Shown piece after piece: positions 48,592-60,261 of a stretch of DNA of 64,000 bases. Each line of letters starts with the position of its first letter. The stretch's first letter is position 1. Source of the DNA: Nemopilema nomurai (lineage: Eukaryota > Cnidaria > Scyphozoa > Rhizostomeae > Rhizostomatidae); the NCBI GenBank assembly GCA_003864495.1, contig ML133478.1:12129-76128 (forward strand), written 5' to 3'. Under the pieces are notes generated by a model. That model was not told the DNA's origin, did not search any database, and was given only the letters and a program-made list of their open reading frames with translations. The translations under genes and the position numbers were made by a program.

Positions 48592-51500
48592 TCAGTTCTC
48601 CTTCTTCAACTCAGCGCCAACTCCATTCTGTGCCTGGCCATCAAAAGGCTCTTGATTTAGGCCAGTATGTTGTTTGTTCTCCTTCTGCTGCTCTCTTTGC
48701 TTCGAGGACAAACCAAAAGAGCTGCTACGTTTCGTGTCGGCATAGTAAAACAAGAGCTTCACCACGATGAACCCTGCAGGGACAAACGCATTCACGTGTA
48801 ATTAACAGACCAGGAATGCTAAAAACGAGCAAAATGCAAGCAACAAGTGGTCAACAACTTAGCAAGTAGAGTATTGTGAGAAACATCGTCAAAAAATTAA
48901 AGCTCAACCCTAAAATGTCTTCAAGATTGCACGAAATATTGCACCCAACTCAAGACATTTGCTTGGGAGGAGCTGATATCTCAATAATCACATTATTAGG
49001 CATCCGACACCATACGATGGTCTCACAAACTGGTACAAATTAAGTACCACCTCGTACTTGCTTTGCGACAAGTCTTTATAGAAAACGTAAGAACATACCT
49101 AGCACTAGGGACAGAGCAACCATGCCAAACATCGAGTATGAAAAAGAGGACACCATATGTTTGATGGCGTACAAAATCGGGATGCCCAAAACGACTTGCC
49201 ATGCGAGCACAATGATCAGGTTGGAATAACGCTTGGGGAAGTGGACTACGTCCGCAGGGAACGCCCCGTTCTTGAAATATTCGTCTAAGACTGCATCCTG
49301 CGACGAGATAAGAAACGTGTTGATTACCCACAGCAGTTCAAGAAGACGATTTGGGGAAGGAATTTTCTGCACAAAAAGGGCATGATGAGCAAAATATCGA
49401 TATGAGTGCAAGAACCTCAACAACTATGCTTGCATCTCTTATCAATCTCTTGTTAAAGTACTATTGCCTATTGTCCCACTGGCCAATGTTCCGGGCATAA
49501 ATGAAGCATGCAGTGCTTATGAAAATCAAGGCATTTTATTGGAAAAGACACCAGCATAAACACGTATTTTTGCACGAAAAAACATACTAATTTTTGCTTG
49601 AACGACCTAGTCAAATACTCATGGGAGGTCTTAGAAAGAAAAACTAAAAAACTCGACACTGGCTAATCATGAACCGAGTGACTTGATGAAGACGTGCTGG
49701 AACTTAAAACCATTTTCCCATCTATCTATAATAAAGTGTTAACCTCGCATTACAAAAAAAGAAAATTTGAAGTTCCTCTCTAGCAGTCTATTCAGCTTTA
49801 AGCAGGTATTTGCCACAATCAAAATTAACTCTAAGTCTGCAAACCAAGAAACTTCAACGCTGCAAAAAGATTGCATGCTAAAGCTTAAAAGTTATGTTTG
49901 AAAGCGCGAAAAGGGAAATTGACGGCTTTAAAGGGCGAAACATTACAAGCAGTGAGGAAAAGGCTGAAATATTAAATGACGTCACATTATATACTTGCCT
50001 TTTCTTTGTACAGCTCCTTACACCATTCTGATGTGTCTTCTATTGATTCAGTTGGAACATCTTTCATTTCGATTCGTCTGAAGGAGGATAATTTTTTAGA
50101 AATAAATACTCAAGAACTGCTAAAATGATGATAGTGTTCTGTAATCTAGATACATGCAAAAAAAGCCTTGACCATGTTTGAATATTACAAGGCCTGCTTT
50201 TTCACCAGTACTATAAACAAAACACTTGTGATTCGAGGGAACACTGACACTTCTACTGTCCTGTGTCCGGCTAACAGTTAACCCTTCATTTTTCAACGAT
50301 CCTCAGTGGAGCTTACCTCAAATATAAGTGTGTCTTGATCTTTCCACCGTTTATAAGAGTTTTCAAATTAGCCTTTTCCGGATCGGCAAATGCTACCTCG
50401 ATGTCATAAATGGCTGGAACTGAAGAAGATTTGCTGCGTTAAACTACAAAATGGATGCTAAAATGCAACTCTATTGCCTTCAGGGCAGGCCTTTTCGTGA
50501 TAAAAGTTTTGCAAGGGCGACGAACTGCCCGCATGGTTCAGCTCACGAGGGCGATCGCCCGTCTAACAATATTTGTTAAAAGGAAGTCCTTCATGACCTG
50601 AGGGGAAATGAGGGTATTATCTCCGAACGATTGCCTAATGTTTGATGTAATGATTTATAATGTGTGAATGAATGTAATGATTTATAATAATATGTATTAT
50701 TTTCGTATAATTGGGCAATCTAGCTTGGTCGTCTTTCCGCCTAAGTGTTTTGGAGTCTGTCTATATTTCAATGGAAAATCCCATTCTTTGTAGACAGAAA
50801 GAGTTCGTCTTTTCCCTTGGGCTCTTCTAAAGTTAGGTGTTAAGTAGCGCTGATAGGTCAATTATAACCAATCACGCGCTCTTCTTGTCACCCTCTAGTG
50901 TTTTCGAGCCGCAACTGGCTATTTATTTTTTCAGCTTTTGGTTATTTTCCGACGTTTGCATACTCTAAGGAGTGTCGGACGAGAAAGTGCTTTTAGTATG
51001 CAAAAACTTGTTCCACTTTTGATTGCCATTGTGAAGATTTATAATGACCTTTCGTATAGGAATACCGTGACTTTTAGAAACGGACAAAGAGAAAACACGT
51101 TTGGCCAGCTAAGAAAAAACATAAAAGATCAGACTTGAGATCAAAGTTCTTCTTCAGAGTATGAATCGCAATCTTATTCCGACTCGCTTGAAATGTTCTC
51201 TCCCTCGTCCTCTCCGATGGCATCGTCTATGTTTTCATATTCTTTTGGAGCCTCAACGCAAAGCCTTTTACTTTGAGGCTCCTCTACAACAGTCTTTCGA
51301 TTTTTCTCCAAACAAATATCAGCAGCCCGTTCTAGTATCGAATTGAATACTGAGTACTGAATTGAATTATAGAGACAGCAAAAATAGCCACATGCTCTTG
51401 CTTTCTCTTGTGGGCGACACATGTTTTTGCGAGGGCGGTCAACTGCCCGCGTCAATGATCTGGCGGGGGCGAGGGCGATGGCGAGGGCGGGGGCGGGGGC

Positions 51501-53800
51501 GATGGCGGCGATGGCCAGGGCGGGGGCGGGGGCGATGGCTTTGGCGATGGCCAGGGCGGGGGCGATGGCCAGGGCGATCGCCCGCGTAAAACGAAAAGGC
51601 CTGCTTCAGAGGTGTACTTTGACGATTTGGATTGGGGGAGGAATGTAAAAGAGTGAATTTACCGACCAAATTTAAACTCTTGCTAGTCAATGTATATACT
51701 ACGAAAATACCAAGATACCTGATTCTTTCAATGCGTGAACTGTGAAGGCAAAGCCTTTAGGCCTTGGTAGCAAATGATGCTTCAATGGTTGTATTCCTTT
51801 TGACAGGGCAAATTCTTGACTTGCCTTTAACTTGGCAGGAGTCATGCGAGTGCCTTCTGCAAAGATTCCTATCTAGATTGTGAAAGAATAATTCTACATC
51901 AACCGGAAATGTATTATTACAAAAAGAAGGAAAAAGATTAATGAATAATATAGTTTTCTGTTATTCTACTTATATCATTTTAGCCTGAATGAGCCCTTCC
52001 ATTTTTGCAGGCATTTCAAAGAAATAGTTGACCAAAGTTTCCTACTTTTAACAGCGTTAGTAAATAAACTGACTAATAAGCATATGATAGTCACATTAAA
52101 TATCAAACTTTTGGTGGCAGCAGTAATCTAAATACCACAAATAGTCCCACTTAAAATAATTCCAAACTATCATCATGATGACCCTTTCAAATTGAAATGT
52201 AAAAAACTATAGCTATTGGCAGCAAGCAGTGATGGTGTCACCAACTAAAAGCAAGAACCTTTACATTAATCTTGACAACTGGCATAGTCTTGAATAAAGT
52301 ACAATATAAAAACAACAACATTGGTTATCATTTATAATCTAATTTTGTAAAGCATAAAAAACACAAAAAACTTACTAAATATGGGATAGGGTATTCATTT
52401 AGAGCTCTGAGGGAATTCTTTATTGTGTTTTCATCTTTCTGCCAGTTTCTTTTGAGAAATGAAAACTCTAGGAACCACCATGTCCATCCGATTGTAGGAA
52501 CGTACTTCAAGTCATTTTTCATAAAACATTTTGCAGTCTGGAGAATAAAAAAGAACTAACTAACGGAACACAAAAATACATCCTCAATACTAAAAAATTA
52601 TTACAATTTTAAGGGGAAAAGTCCTTTTAAAACTAAAGCTAGAAATTGAAAGCAATTAATTTTTTTACTTGGTTGGTGCATTATGACAACTTACAACACC
52701 AAGATTATGCACCTTATTTGATAATTTGGATTGTGGTAGCTGAGTGAACACTGGATACAACAAAAGCATCACCAAAATTTATCAAGTTCATACAGAGCTA
52801 GCTGACAAATAAGTAATAAAAAAAATTATTGAGATTAAAATTTTGAAAATTTTGCAACGCACCCCCAAGATGCCTTTTCGCTCTGCTATTATGTAACCAA
52901 CTAACCAATCAATATCACTTCTATGATTGGGCATAAGCATTGCAGATTCATTGCCAATTTTTTCATAATCTTCCTGTTTTCCATAAAACGTAATGTCTAT
53001 ATCTGCCCACCATTCACCAGTAAATGTCAGCTCTAAATTTAGAAAAAAGGTGCTCAACTCTTACTCATGTAATCAACTATGCCCAGATAACAGCTTAAAT
53101 ATTGTCAAGATTTTCTTTATATTATAATAGATGTATAGGATTTTAATCTAGTACAATAACAAAAAACACTGTAAATTCAAATGGTTGATTAAAAATTGCT
53201 ACATCTAAAATATGCCACAATATTAACAACGAAGAAAGGTATTCTTGCAAAAAAGATGTAGAATTAATACAAGCAAAACAGTGATTGACACAAATGACAA
53301 GAGGTAGTTAGCAAGCAACATAACAAGACCAAAAGCCAAAGAGCATATAACTTGCTGCAAGTAAGCGTGGTGAGGAAGTGACACAAAATAAAAGCATTTT
53401 TATTCCATGACTTGTTCTTGCCCATCAATTTTGTCACCAATAATTTATAGACGAGAAAAATTTGATGGCTGACTGAGCTGACTTGAAAAATAAAAATTTG
53501 ACAGGCTGAAAGTGCTTTGGAAGAAGTGTATTTTGGGGTTGAGCTGACTCTATCTCTACTTGCTACCTGCATTATCAGATTTCAGACAAAATAAACAACA
53601 CATTGAGTGATTGTTACAGTACCTGCCAGGTAAAGATAAGATATCTTTGATATTAGTCTTCTGTACAAAGACCTGCTGAACGGCCATATCATGAGAACTA
53701 GGATTTGCAAGCAGTTCATGACCAATCCAGAAATCAGAAAGAATATTATCATCCATAAATGAACCACAGGGGATCGTTTGAAAGTTCGGATTAGAGACAT
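48592..53800 (-). CDS. AGPAT: 1-acylglycerol-3-phosphate O-acyltransferase, AGPAT3/AGPAT4 type
   Basis: Eight coding exons with matching phases: 53800-53623, 53032-52863, 52537-52376, 51872-51719, 50419-50317, 50077-49999, 49297-49099, 48773-48592 (1,227 nt, 408 residues, against about 376-378 in human AGPAT3/4). Motif I is NHRSDID (NHx4D, the catalytic His-Asp pair). Next come AERKGILG, YVPTIGWTWWFLE with KRNW, motif III FAEGTRMTPAK (binding the lysophosphatidate phosphate) and LKHHLLPRPKGF, then AIYDIEVAF and a C-terminal pair of membrane segments (LIIVLAWQVVLGIPILYA; MFGMVALSLVLG). An N-terminal hydrophobic segment anchors it. The enzyme converts lysophosphatidic acid plus acyl-CoA to phosphatidic acid in ER/Golgi membranes. 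The intron after 49999 starts with GC (AAG|GCAAGT). An acceptor 17 bp before the ATG implies an upstream noncoding exon. Confidence 0.94.
50485..50566. mobile_element. Small GC-rich inverted-repeat element, copy 1
   Basis: Begins gcaggccttttcgt, contains ttttgcaagggcg and the 12-bp palindrome GGGCGATCGCCC (50549-50560). Copy 2 in the same AGPAT intron ends with the reverse complement of that left end, so the family probably has terminal inverted repeats. The right end of this copy is not well defined. Confidence 0.45.
50860..51033. repeat. Dispersed repeat family A, copy 2
   Basis: Same orientation and block order as 17365-17530, with scattered substitutions; it lies in the AGPAT intron between exons 51872-51719 and 50419-50317. 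Likely a non-autonomous interspersed element. Confidence 0.75.
51405..51604. mobile_element. GC-rich inverted-repeat element copy 2 with internal hexamer expansion
   Basis: The left part (tttttgcgagggcggtcaac, tgcccgcg) matches copy 1. The right end reads acgaaaaggcctgc, the reverse complement of copy 1's left end, after the same GGGCGATCGCCC palindrome (51572-51583). Between lies about 100 bp of gcgggg, gcgatg and gccagg units, the most GC-rich patch in the window. It lies inside an AGPAT intron. Long open frames across it come from the repeat. Confidence 0.6.
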
Positions 53801-55175
53801 CTTCGTCTAATTGGATCCTAAATCAAAAGATATTCAGTATTAATGTTCTGATGAATACAAATAGATTATTCAAGATAGATGGCTATAACATTCGAACTTT
53901 ATCCATAATTTGTTTACATGGTTTCAACATTTTTCAAGAATTTTGAAGGCAGCATCAAAGCATATTTTTAATTATTGGCTTCAGCCCACTGCTTAACTAT
54001 ATTCACTGCTTGAGATAATGGAAACTGGGCATGAGCGACGTTTAGATGATTCTACCTTCGACTGTGCAGAGCACAAAGTCCACCACTCCGTAGTGATTTC
54101 ATTTAATCGAGTCAACATAATAATGGCATTCAGTTTTTTCTAAATAATTGCAAAGTCAACAAAAGGAAAAAAGTGACAAGCATTTGCCGGGTATTCTACT
54201 TTAAGCGAACCGGCGCGTCCCTTACTTTCCTTAGCGCCTAGGCCAGGGCCTGCATAATAACACATGAAGTAGGCAAAGGGTAGATCGAGAAATAAGCAGT
54301 TTCAGGTAATATGTAGGTAGCCTCCCCTAGAAAAGAAGCATGAATAATGTTAATTACCAGCTTACTTTGTAATTAGAGACTGCTGCTGCAAGTAAGAGAG
54401 AGATAAGGACCGCCTTCTTTCATGTTGTCATGCCAGGAACATGCTGGCTTTGTGTTGCTGCAGTTGCTCCATAACAAAGAAGAAAGGGGCCCAAAGTCTC
54501 TCGAACAGCCGCGCACAAAGAAAGGATTTGTTTTAGATGTTTTCTTACTTATAAAATCTAGATCTTTAGCAGCTACCTTCAAAACACATATATCTAAGCT
54601 GCCAGACATATTGAAGAGGATTTCAAGTCATGTGTTCTAGTTGACTAGTTAAAGAGGAATTAACTTTGTACAATTTGAGAGGATTAGCGACCCATAAAAC
54701 TGTATTCTTGTATCCAACTGCTAATCCAATGAAATAGCCGATCATAGGACATTGTAAGATTTGCATATTCAAATTACCTTTGCAAATTTCAACTCTAACT
54801 TTATGGAGCTTTTTAGGCGCAACAATCGATACTTTCTTTTTACCTACCAAATTACAAACAGAAACGTAGGAAATCGCGAATATTCCTTTAGCCTTTCCGT
54901 ATAAAAAATATTAAATTTATTTTCGTTTATTTGGTTTCCGGAGCATAAATACTAATACGTTTCTGGTTACCCAGAAATAAACCGACTTGTCCCAAGTCCC
55001 AAGTTTACCTATATTATAGCTCCATCAAGAAAACATTACACTAGTTCTTGATTCAAATAATTGTACAGTACAGAAAGCTTGTCGAAAATATATGATTTTG
55101 CATCAACCTTAAATAGATTCAGAAGCTCAAATTCATACCTCAAGCATCAATCTCATAAACAGTTTTTCTCCTTAC

Positions 55176-55288
55176 CTCAATGAAGTTCTTAGTCCCATCT
55201 ATGGGCAGTAAAGATGCATAGAAAATAACAGAGCCGTCAAGCTCTATCAAAGCCGCCAAGATTATGCAAGACTCGTCTGGACATTTTC
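55176..55288 (-). CDS. Isolated exon-like segment, possibly C-terminal exon of a SEN15-like protein
   Basis: 113 bp bounded by a good acceptor (cttgctttag) and a GTAAGG donor, open in one frame (phase 1 entry). Reading: GKCPDES, CIILAALIELDGSVIFYASL, LPIDGTKNFIE. Without splicing the frame continues 12 codons (VRRKTVYEIDA) to a stop. The hydrophobic pattern I-L-A-x-x-E-x-D-x-x-V-x-F-Y, followed by LP-x-D, resembles the C-terminal strands of tRNA-splicing endonuclease subunit TSEN15 (LAIVESDSTIVYYKL). I found no upstream exons, so this could be a gene fragment, a gene with short exons I missed, or chance. Confidence 0.3.
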
Positions 55289-57245
55289 CTAAAGCAAGAG
55301 CTTAATGGTGTTAATGGATTTGACATGTCAAAAAAATGAAAACGCCAAAACTTGAGAAGATGGTGTAAAACCACAAAAACAGTATTGTAGATTCTAGTAT
55401 GGAATGAACTGCAAATATTGTGTATCTTTGCTTCGCAAGGGCATCTTTGATTTACAAGGCATAGTCTTTTTCTATGGTTGATTGGGGTCGCTGCTTGACT
55501 ACACGACGTGATTGAAGTTTAGGAGTTGTAATTGTATAAACGAAATCTCTTAGACGGTTTAACTAAGCTTCTCTGTTATTCCAAATTCTAGGCTCCAGTT
55601 TTCCAATAAATACTTGGATAATGAATATTGAGAAATTATTTCATTCTATATTCTTGACAACTGGCTTCGTATCGAAATTCTGGCGATTTCAAGCAACTTT
55701 GTATGCCTCAGTTCCCTGTTCTTATCACGTGAAAGGCCTACCAAAGCCTACAATACTTGTAGCATATATTACTCTCTTGATGTTTTTGTGAATAAAAAAA
55801 AGCAATATGCCAAATCTTGGTGAGATTAATTCAAACAGTTTTGGCAGACTTTTTGCAAGCTCTAATTCGAAGGGATACCATTCAGTGAAGACATGGGTTG
55901 CAAAAGCTTCTGAAAAACAGTTAAAAGCAAAGTCTGAAATTCTTCAGTTACCAGACTCCATAGTGGGTCCTTCTATGTCACTAAACTTGATTCTTAGCCC
56001 TCCCAGGTTTAATTTTGTGGCGCCGTCTTTAAAGACAGATACCTTTAGTTACGATTAGACTGTATAGTAATCCTTTTTTGCAATTTATGTAAAATAATTT
56101 TCATAGAACGTGAAAATAGGGCCTTTCTATCGGTAGGTTAAGTCCGAAAATGTTACATAAAGCATACACCCATAAAGTTGCTGAAAACGCCCCTATTATC
56201 AACTACCCCCCCTTAAATTTACTCTGGATCCGCCCCTGTCTAATCGTTCACTGTCATTTAGGGTAAACTGGTGCATACCCAAAGTTGCAACTTTAGAAAG
56301 TTTTAAAATGCACATGACTCTGACGCAGAAACATGGCAAAAATGTCAGATGCGGCTAGAGAACTTACTCCGCTATATCAAATATATTTTGAATGGCCTGT
56401 TTTGAACAAAGAGAGTAACAATGGTTTTTCTACAGCGAATATTCTCAGACAATCATTCAAGGATACAAGTAAGTTGCAGCTGTCCGGAGGAGTGCAAACA
56501 AAACTGCAACTAGATGGCGTTATCATCAGCTCCATTTGATTATTTGAAGAGAACACAGTCACAAATAGATAAGCTTTTAGAATCTCCATCAAACAAGGAT
56601 TAGTCAATGAAAAACGGCATAAGATGTTTGTGATTAAAGTGAGTCAAACTGGAAATTAAACATCGATAAAGTAAATTAAAGTGAGTTTCTATTGAACAGA
56701 ACCCAGTGCTATTTGCTCTGGTTGTGAAACAAGCAATCGTTTTCGCAGACTTCCGCCGATGCTTGTCAATAGGTCATCCTGAGTGAATTCGTTAAGCTTT
56801 GAAAGTAATTTTCAAGCGAAACATCGCACAGAGGGTTGTCTAACAGGAAATACATTTGAGAAGCGACAATCAGATAAATTTTGAGCGCTTCGTGCGTCAA
56901 ATATTAACATGAGTGTATTCCAAGGTCCAAAATGTTTCACAAATATGAAAAAATAAGTAAGCATTTGGAATGCGCTAGATAAGTAAGCATTTGGAATGAA
57001 GGGTCTTTCGGAAATGAAACGTTTATAACGTTTTAATGAAAGGCATTTATATCTCCAATCTCCAAATGACCTCTCATGGGTCTCCCAAATAACTGCTATC
57101 GATTTGTTGTCATGAGCAGTTAAGAACTAGTTCTCTTATGTAATCTTGGTATCACGCAATCATACATCAAAACTGACTACTCAAGTTCAATCTGATTTGA
57201 CTGAAGAGCCGGGGAGACGTCATTTGCGGTAGTGACAGACTAGTG

Positions 57246-57320
57246 TTATGTTGTTGTTGTTGTTGTTGTTTAATCTATATTGTTGTTGTTGTTGTTGCTA
57301 TTGTTGCTGCTGTTTTTGTT
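57246..57320. repeat. (TTG)n microsatellite
   Basis: Interrupted ttg/gtt triplet run with a few tgc variants. Noncoding. Confidence 0.9.
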
Positions 57321-60261
57321 GCATATGGTCGTTGCTACTCAGTTTATAATGCTTATGAGTCGACAAGAGAACTGTGACTTAACAGCCTGTTAAGATTCGG
57401 TAGAAAATGTTGATAGAAGAAATGGGAGGGACATCATAAAGGCCCACAAAGTCAGACACCTAGAATTGTGCTCCCAACACCATAAATTGCTAGTGGGGCT
57501 TTGGAATTGAGAGCACTGAAATGGGAAGGGAGCTATCGGGGCAAATCAGACTGCAAAGAGAGCTATCCCTAGTTTGAATATTATCCATCAACGTCCATGT
57601 CATCATCTGTTAAAACGTCATTATTTGATTTGATCAGGTGTAAACGTATACTCCCAAGGCCGGCCGCATCAGGGTCTACATGGAGGCGGCTTCAGCTGCG
57701 TCACTCTATTAGAAGCTCTGGTGGTAACATGCTACGTAGGAGATCTTAGCAACACATTTGCTTTTCACAAAAAATTAGCAACGTCTTCTTAATATCTAGC
57801 TTTGATATCTCTGCAAAAAGTTGTTGTTGGAACACCGTGAGATTTTGTGATTTTGCGACCCCCGTTATTTCATGGTGCCTCCTTGGTGTTTGCAACCCCC
57901 TTACTCCTTTTAAGCGATGTTGCATCGTTAGGTGATGGCCATAGGTATATGCAAATTCTTCACTTATGTTTTTAGGATTATTCACTTTTGCGCTACACAA
58001 AATTGTTTGCGTGGCGAGGGGATTTGGCACCTTGCGCGATGCATAAATTAGAGCAAGTGCTCGAAGACCTTTGGTAGTGATTGTTGATGCGAGCCAGAAG
58101 TTAGTCGGCTTTTGAGCGTTTTCATTAGATCAAAATCAGACAAAAACCTTGGCTTTGGTTAAAGAGAGATCAGTCAAAGTCAATTTTCTTTCCAAAAGAA
58201 ATCATTCCTTTTTCAGAAGAGGAACTGTTCAAGAGCCATCTGTCGGATGCAAACAACAACACAAGTACTCTAACATAACACTAATGTAAGCTTCCTCTTT
58301 TTAAAATGTCCTTTCCGACATTTACTATATATCAACGATCGTTGATTTAGGGGTGCACCTGTTCCAATCGTTGTTGACAGTGAGGATTTGTCATATTGGC
58401 GTATCGAAGTATTGGATGCCAAGTCAGAAGTTCTGCAATCAGCATACCTCAAGAAAGCAAACACGATTGTAAAGGTTTAGACACGTTGCGCTACATAAGA
58501 GGTGCAGCTTGAATAAGGAGCACAAGTTTGTGTATCTAGTGTCGAAATATATAAGGCAGTGGTTATGCCATGGGGGAGCTGACTGCAGTAGCTGGGAAAC
58601 CGAGGCATATTAGATTGTAAAAATTTGCCGGACAGAGAAAGAGCAAAATGTTTTGAACTGCCGCCTGCAGTATTTCAAATTAGTGATTCTTTTCCGATTT
58701 GCAAAAGAGCAATGCTTTGTCGTTCAATTCTTTCAAAAATTTCTAAGAAACTTCGAGAAGTTGGCAGAATTGAGGGAAGCGTGTTTGATTTATTCAAAGC
58801 TCGACCCTCTGAATAAGGGAAAATGCTTTCTATGAATAACTATTGACCAAACGTCAACTTCGGTGAAGACTTAAATTTTCCAGGCAAAATGGAGCTGACA
58901 GGTGAAAATTTTCTTTGAAGAAGATATTCTGAAGCCAAAGTGAAACACAAATTCAGGGCGATTTTATTGTGTGGCTTTTGTAAAGTCTTTAAAGGGAACA
59001 AAGTCCTAATTTACCAAGTGCGATAAAACAGCAATTCAATGTAATTGACACCAGTATCTGAGCTAAAACGACAGGCATACGAAGGTAAAGACCGCCATTT
59101 AGTGTTTGGTTTTATTTGTAATAAGAACGCTCGTTTTTATCAAATCTGATAGAATACGGGAATTTAATTAAGAGCTTTGCACCTGCACGTTCATTCAAAC
59201 AATGCTTCACAAACATATCACGCCATCAACCTAAACAACATGAAACGATGTTCTTGTCAAAGTCAGGGGGGTGCCTCTGTTGTTAATACAGAGGTTGACA
59301 AAATGAATGAGCTAGGTATATTCTTTCAAAAGTTCGGTATGTAGGAGTTTGCAAGGCAAAATGCACAATACTTATGCAAGATACAAAATAACCATAGTAG
59401 CCAAAAGAAGTAAAGAGAAAGATTTTTAATCTAAAGAGAAATTTATCTTTAAAGCTCGCTCAATTTTTGGTGTCTTGCAGTGGAAGCAGTTGTCATTTCT
59501 TAAGAAATTACACTTTTGCTCGAATACTCAAATATCTCAAGGGCACTTCCTAGGTACCTAAAGTTTTTATCCATTCGACAACGACAATTCGTGATGCTGT
59601 CACAAACCAGTTATTGGTAGCGACCAGAGACCTGGCCCCATTGTGCATTTGGATAACAAGATTAAAATAGAAATAGGGTAGCAACCAATAATCTGCATAT
59701 TACTCGATTTGTTTTCTTCAAAAAGGATTCTTTGAAACATAATAAAGCTAGCCTACATCCTGACGATTATAGGGAAAGTGACAAGTCTTTCAAACAATGA
59801 ATGTTTCATGACAATCACTTAAGTGGATACACGGCAAAGACCACGAGGTCCCCTAATTTGTGCAAGAATAAATTGCTAAGGAATCCATCATTGCTTGATA
59901 ACATGGAAAACAATTTTATCTTGTTCGTAAATTGGCGTTGTACGCCTGGTTTATTGATTTTCTGATGACTATAACGTGGTCTATGAACATTTCAATATTC
60001 CCCCCGTTTAAATTCTAATGGTTCACTGATTGTGAGTTGAATGCTCCTTTATCGTTGTTCTTAAATTTATTTTTAGCAGATCCCAACAAAACGACAGCTG
60101 ACTGGATTCGCCTCCACGGTTTTTTAGAACTCAAAACGAGGCAAACAACAATGTGAAGTGACAACGCGAAACCGAGGCTCTCAAGAAACTTTATATTTAT
60201 CAACTTCTGCACATGTTGTGAAGTTGTCAGTAATCAAACGCGTGAAGCTGCAAAGGTGAAG

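Larger units (their letters stand above)
53818..60261. other. Region between divergent AGPAT and ZC4H2
   Basis: About 6.4 kb. It should contain the noncoding 5' exon(s) of AGPAT at its left end. The only coding-like segment I would defend is the exon at 55176-55288. A minus-strand open frame at 54850-54623 is preceded by an AG acceptor and contains an internal donor, but I could not join it in phase to neighbours. A (TTG)n microsatellite lies at 57246-57320. The rest shows nothing recognisable. Confidence 0.5.

Noticed and set aside
51362..51690. Three overlapping Ala/Gly/Arg- and His/Arg-Pro-rich open frames on both strands
   Set aside because: Composition is set by the GC-rich hexamer expansion; the segment is an AGPAT intron.
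54623..54850. 75-codon minus-strand frame with a hydrophobic stretch, preceded by an AG acceptor
   Set aside because: Several exon readings are open, but none joins in phase with the 55176-55288 segment and with a downstream exon, so it was not called.
57746..58030. 94-codon minus-strand frame ending in a Cys-rich tail
   Set aside because: No domain, no splice partners; the surrounding bases look like interspersed repeat DNA, but I cannot show other copies in this window.
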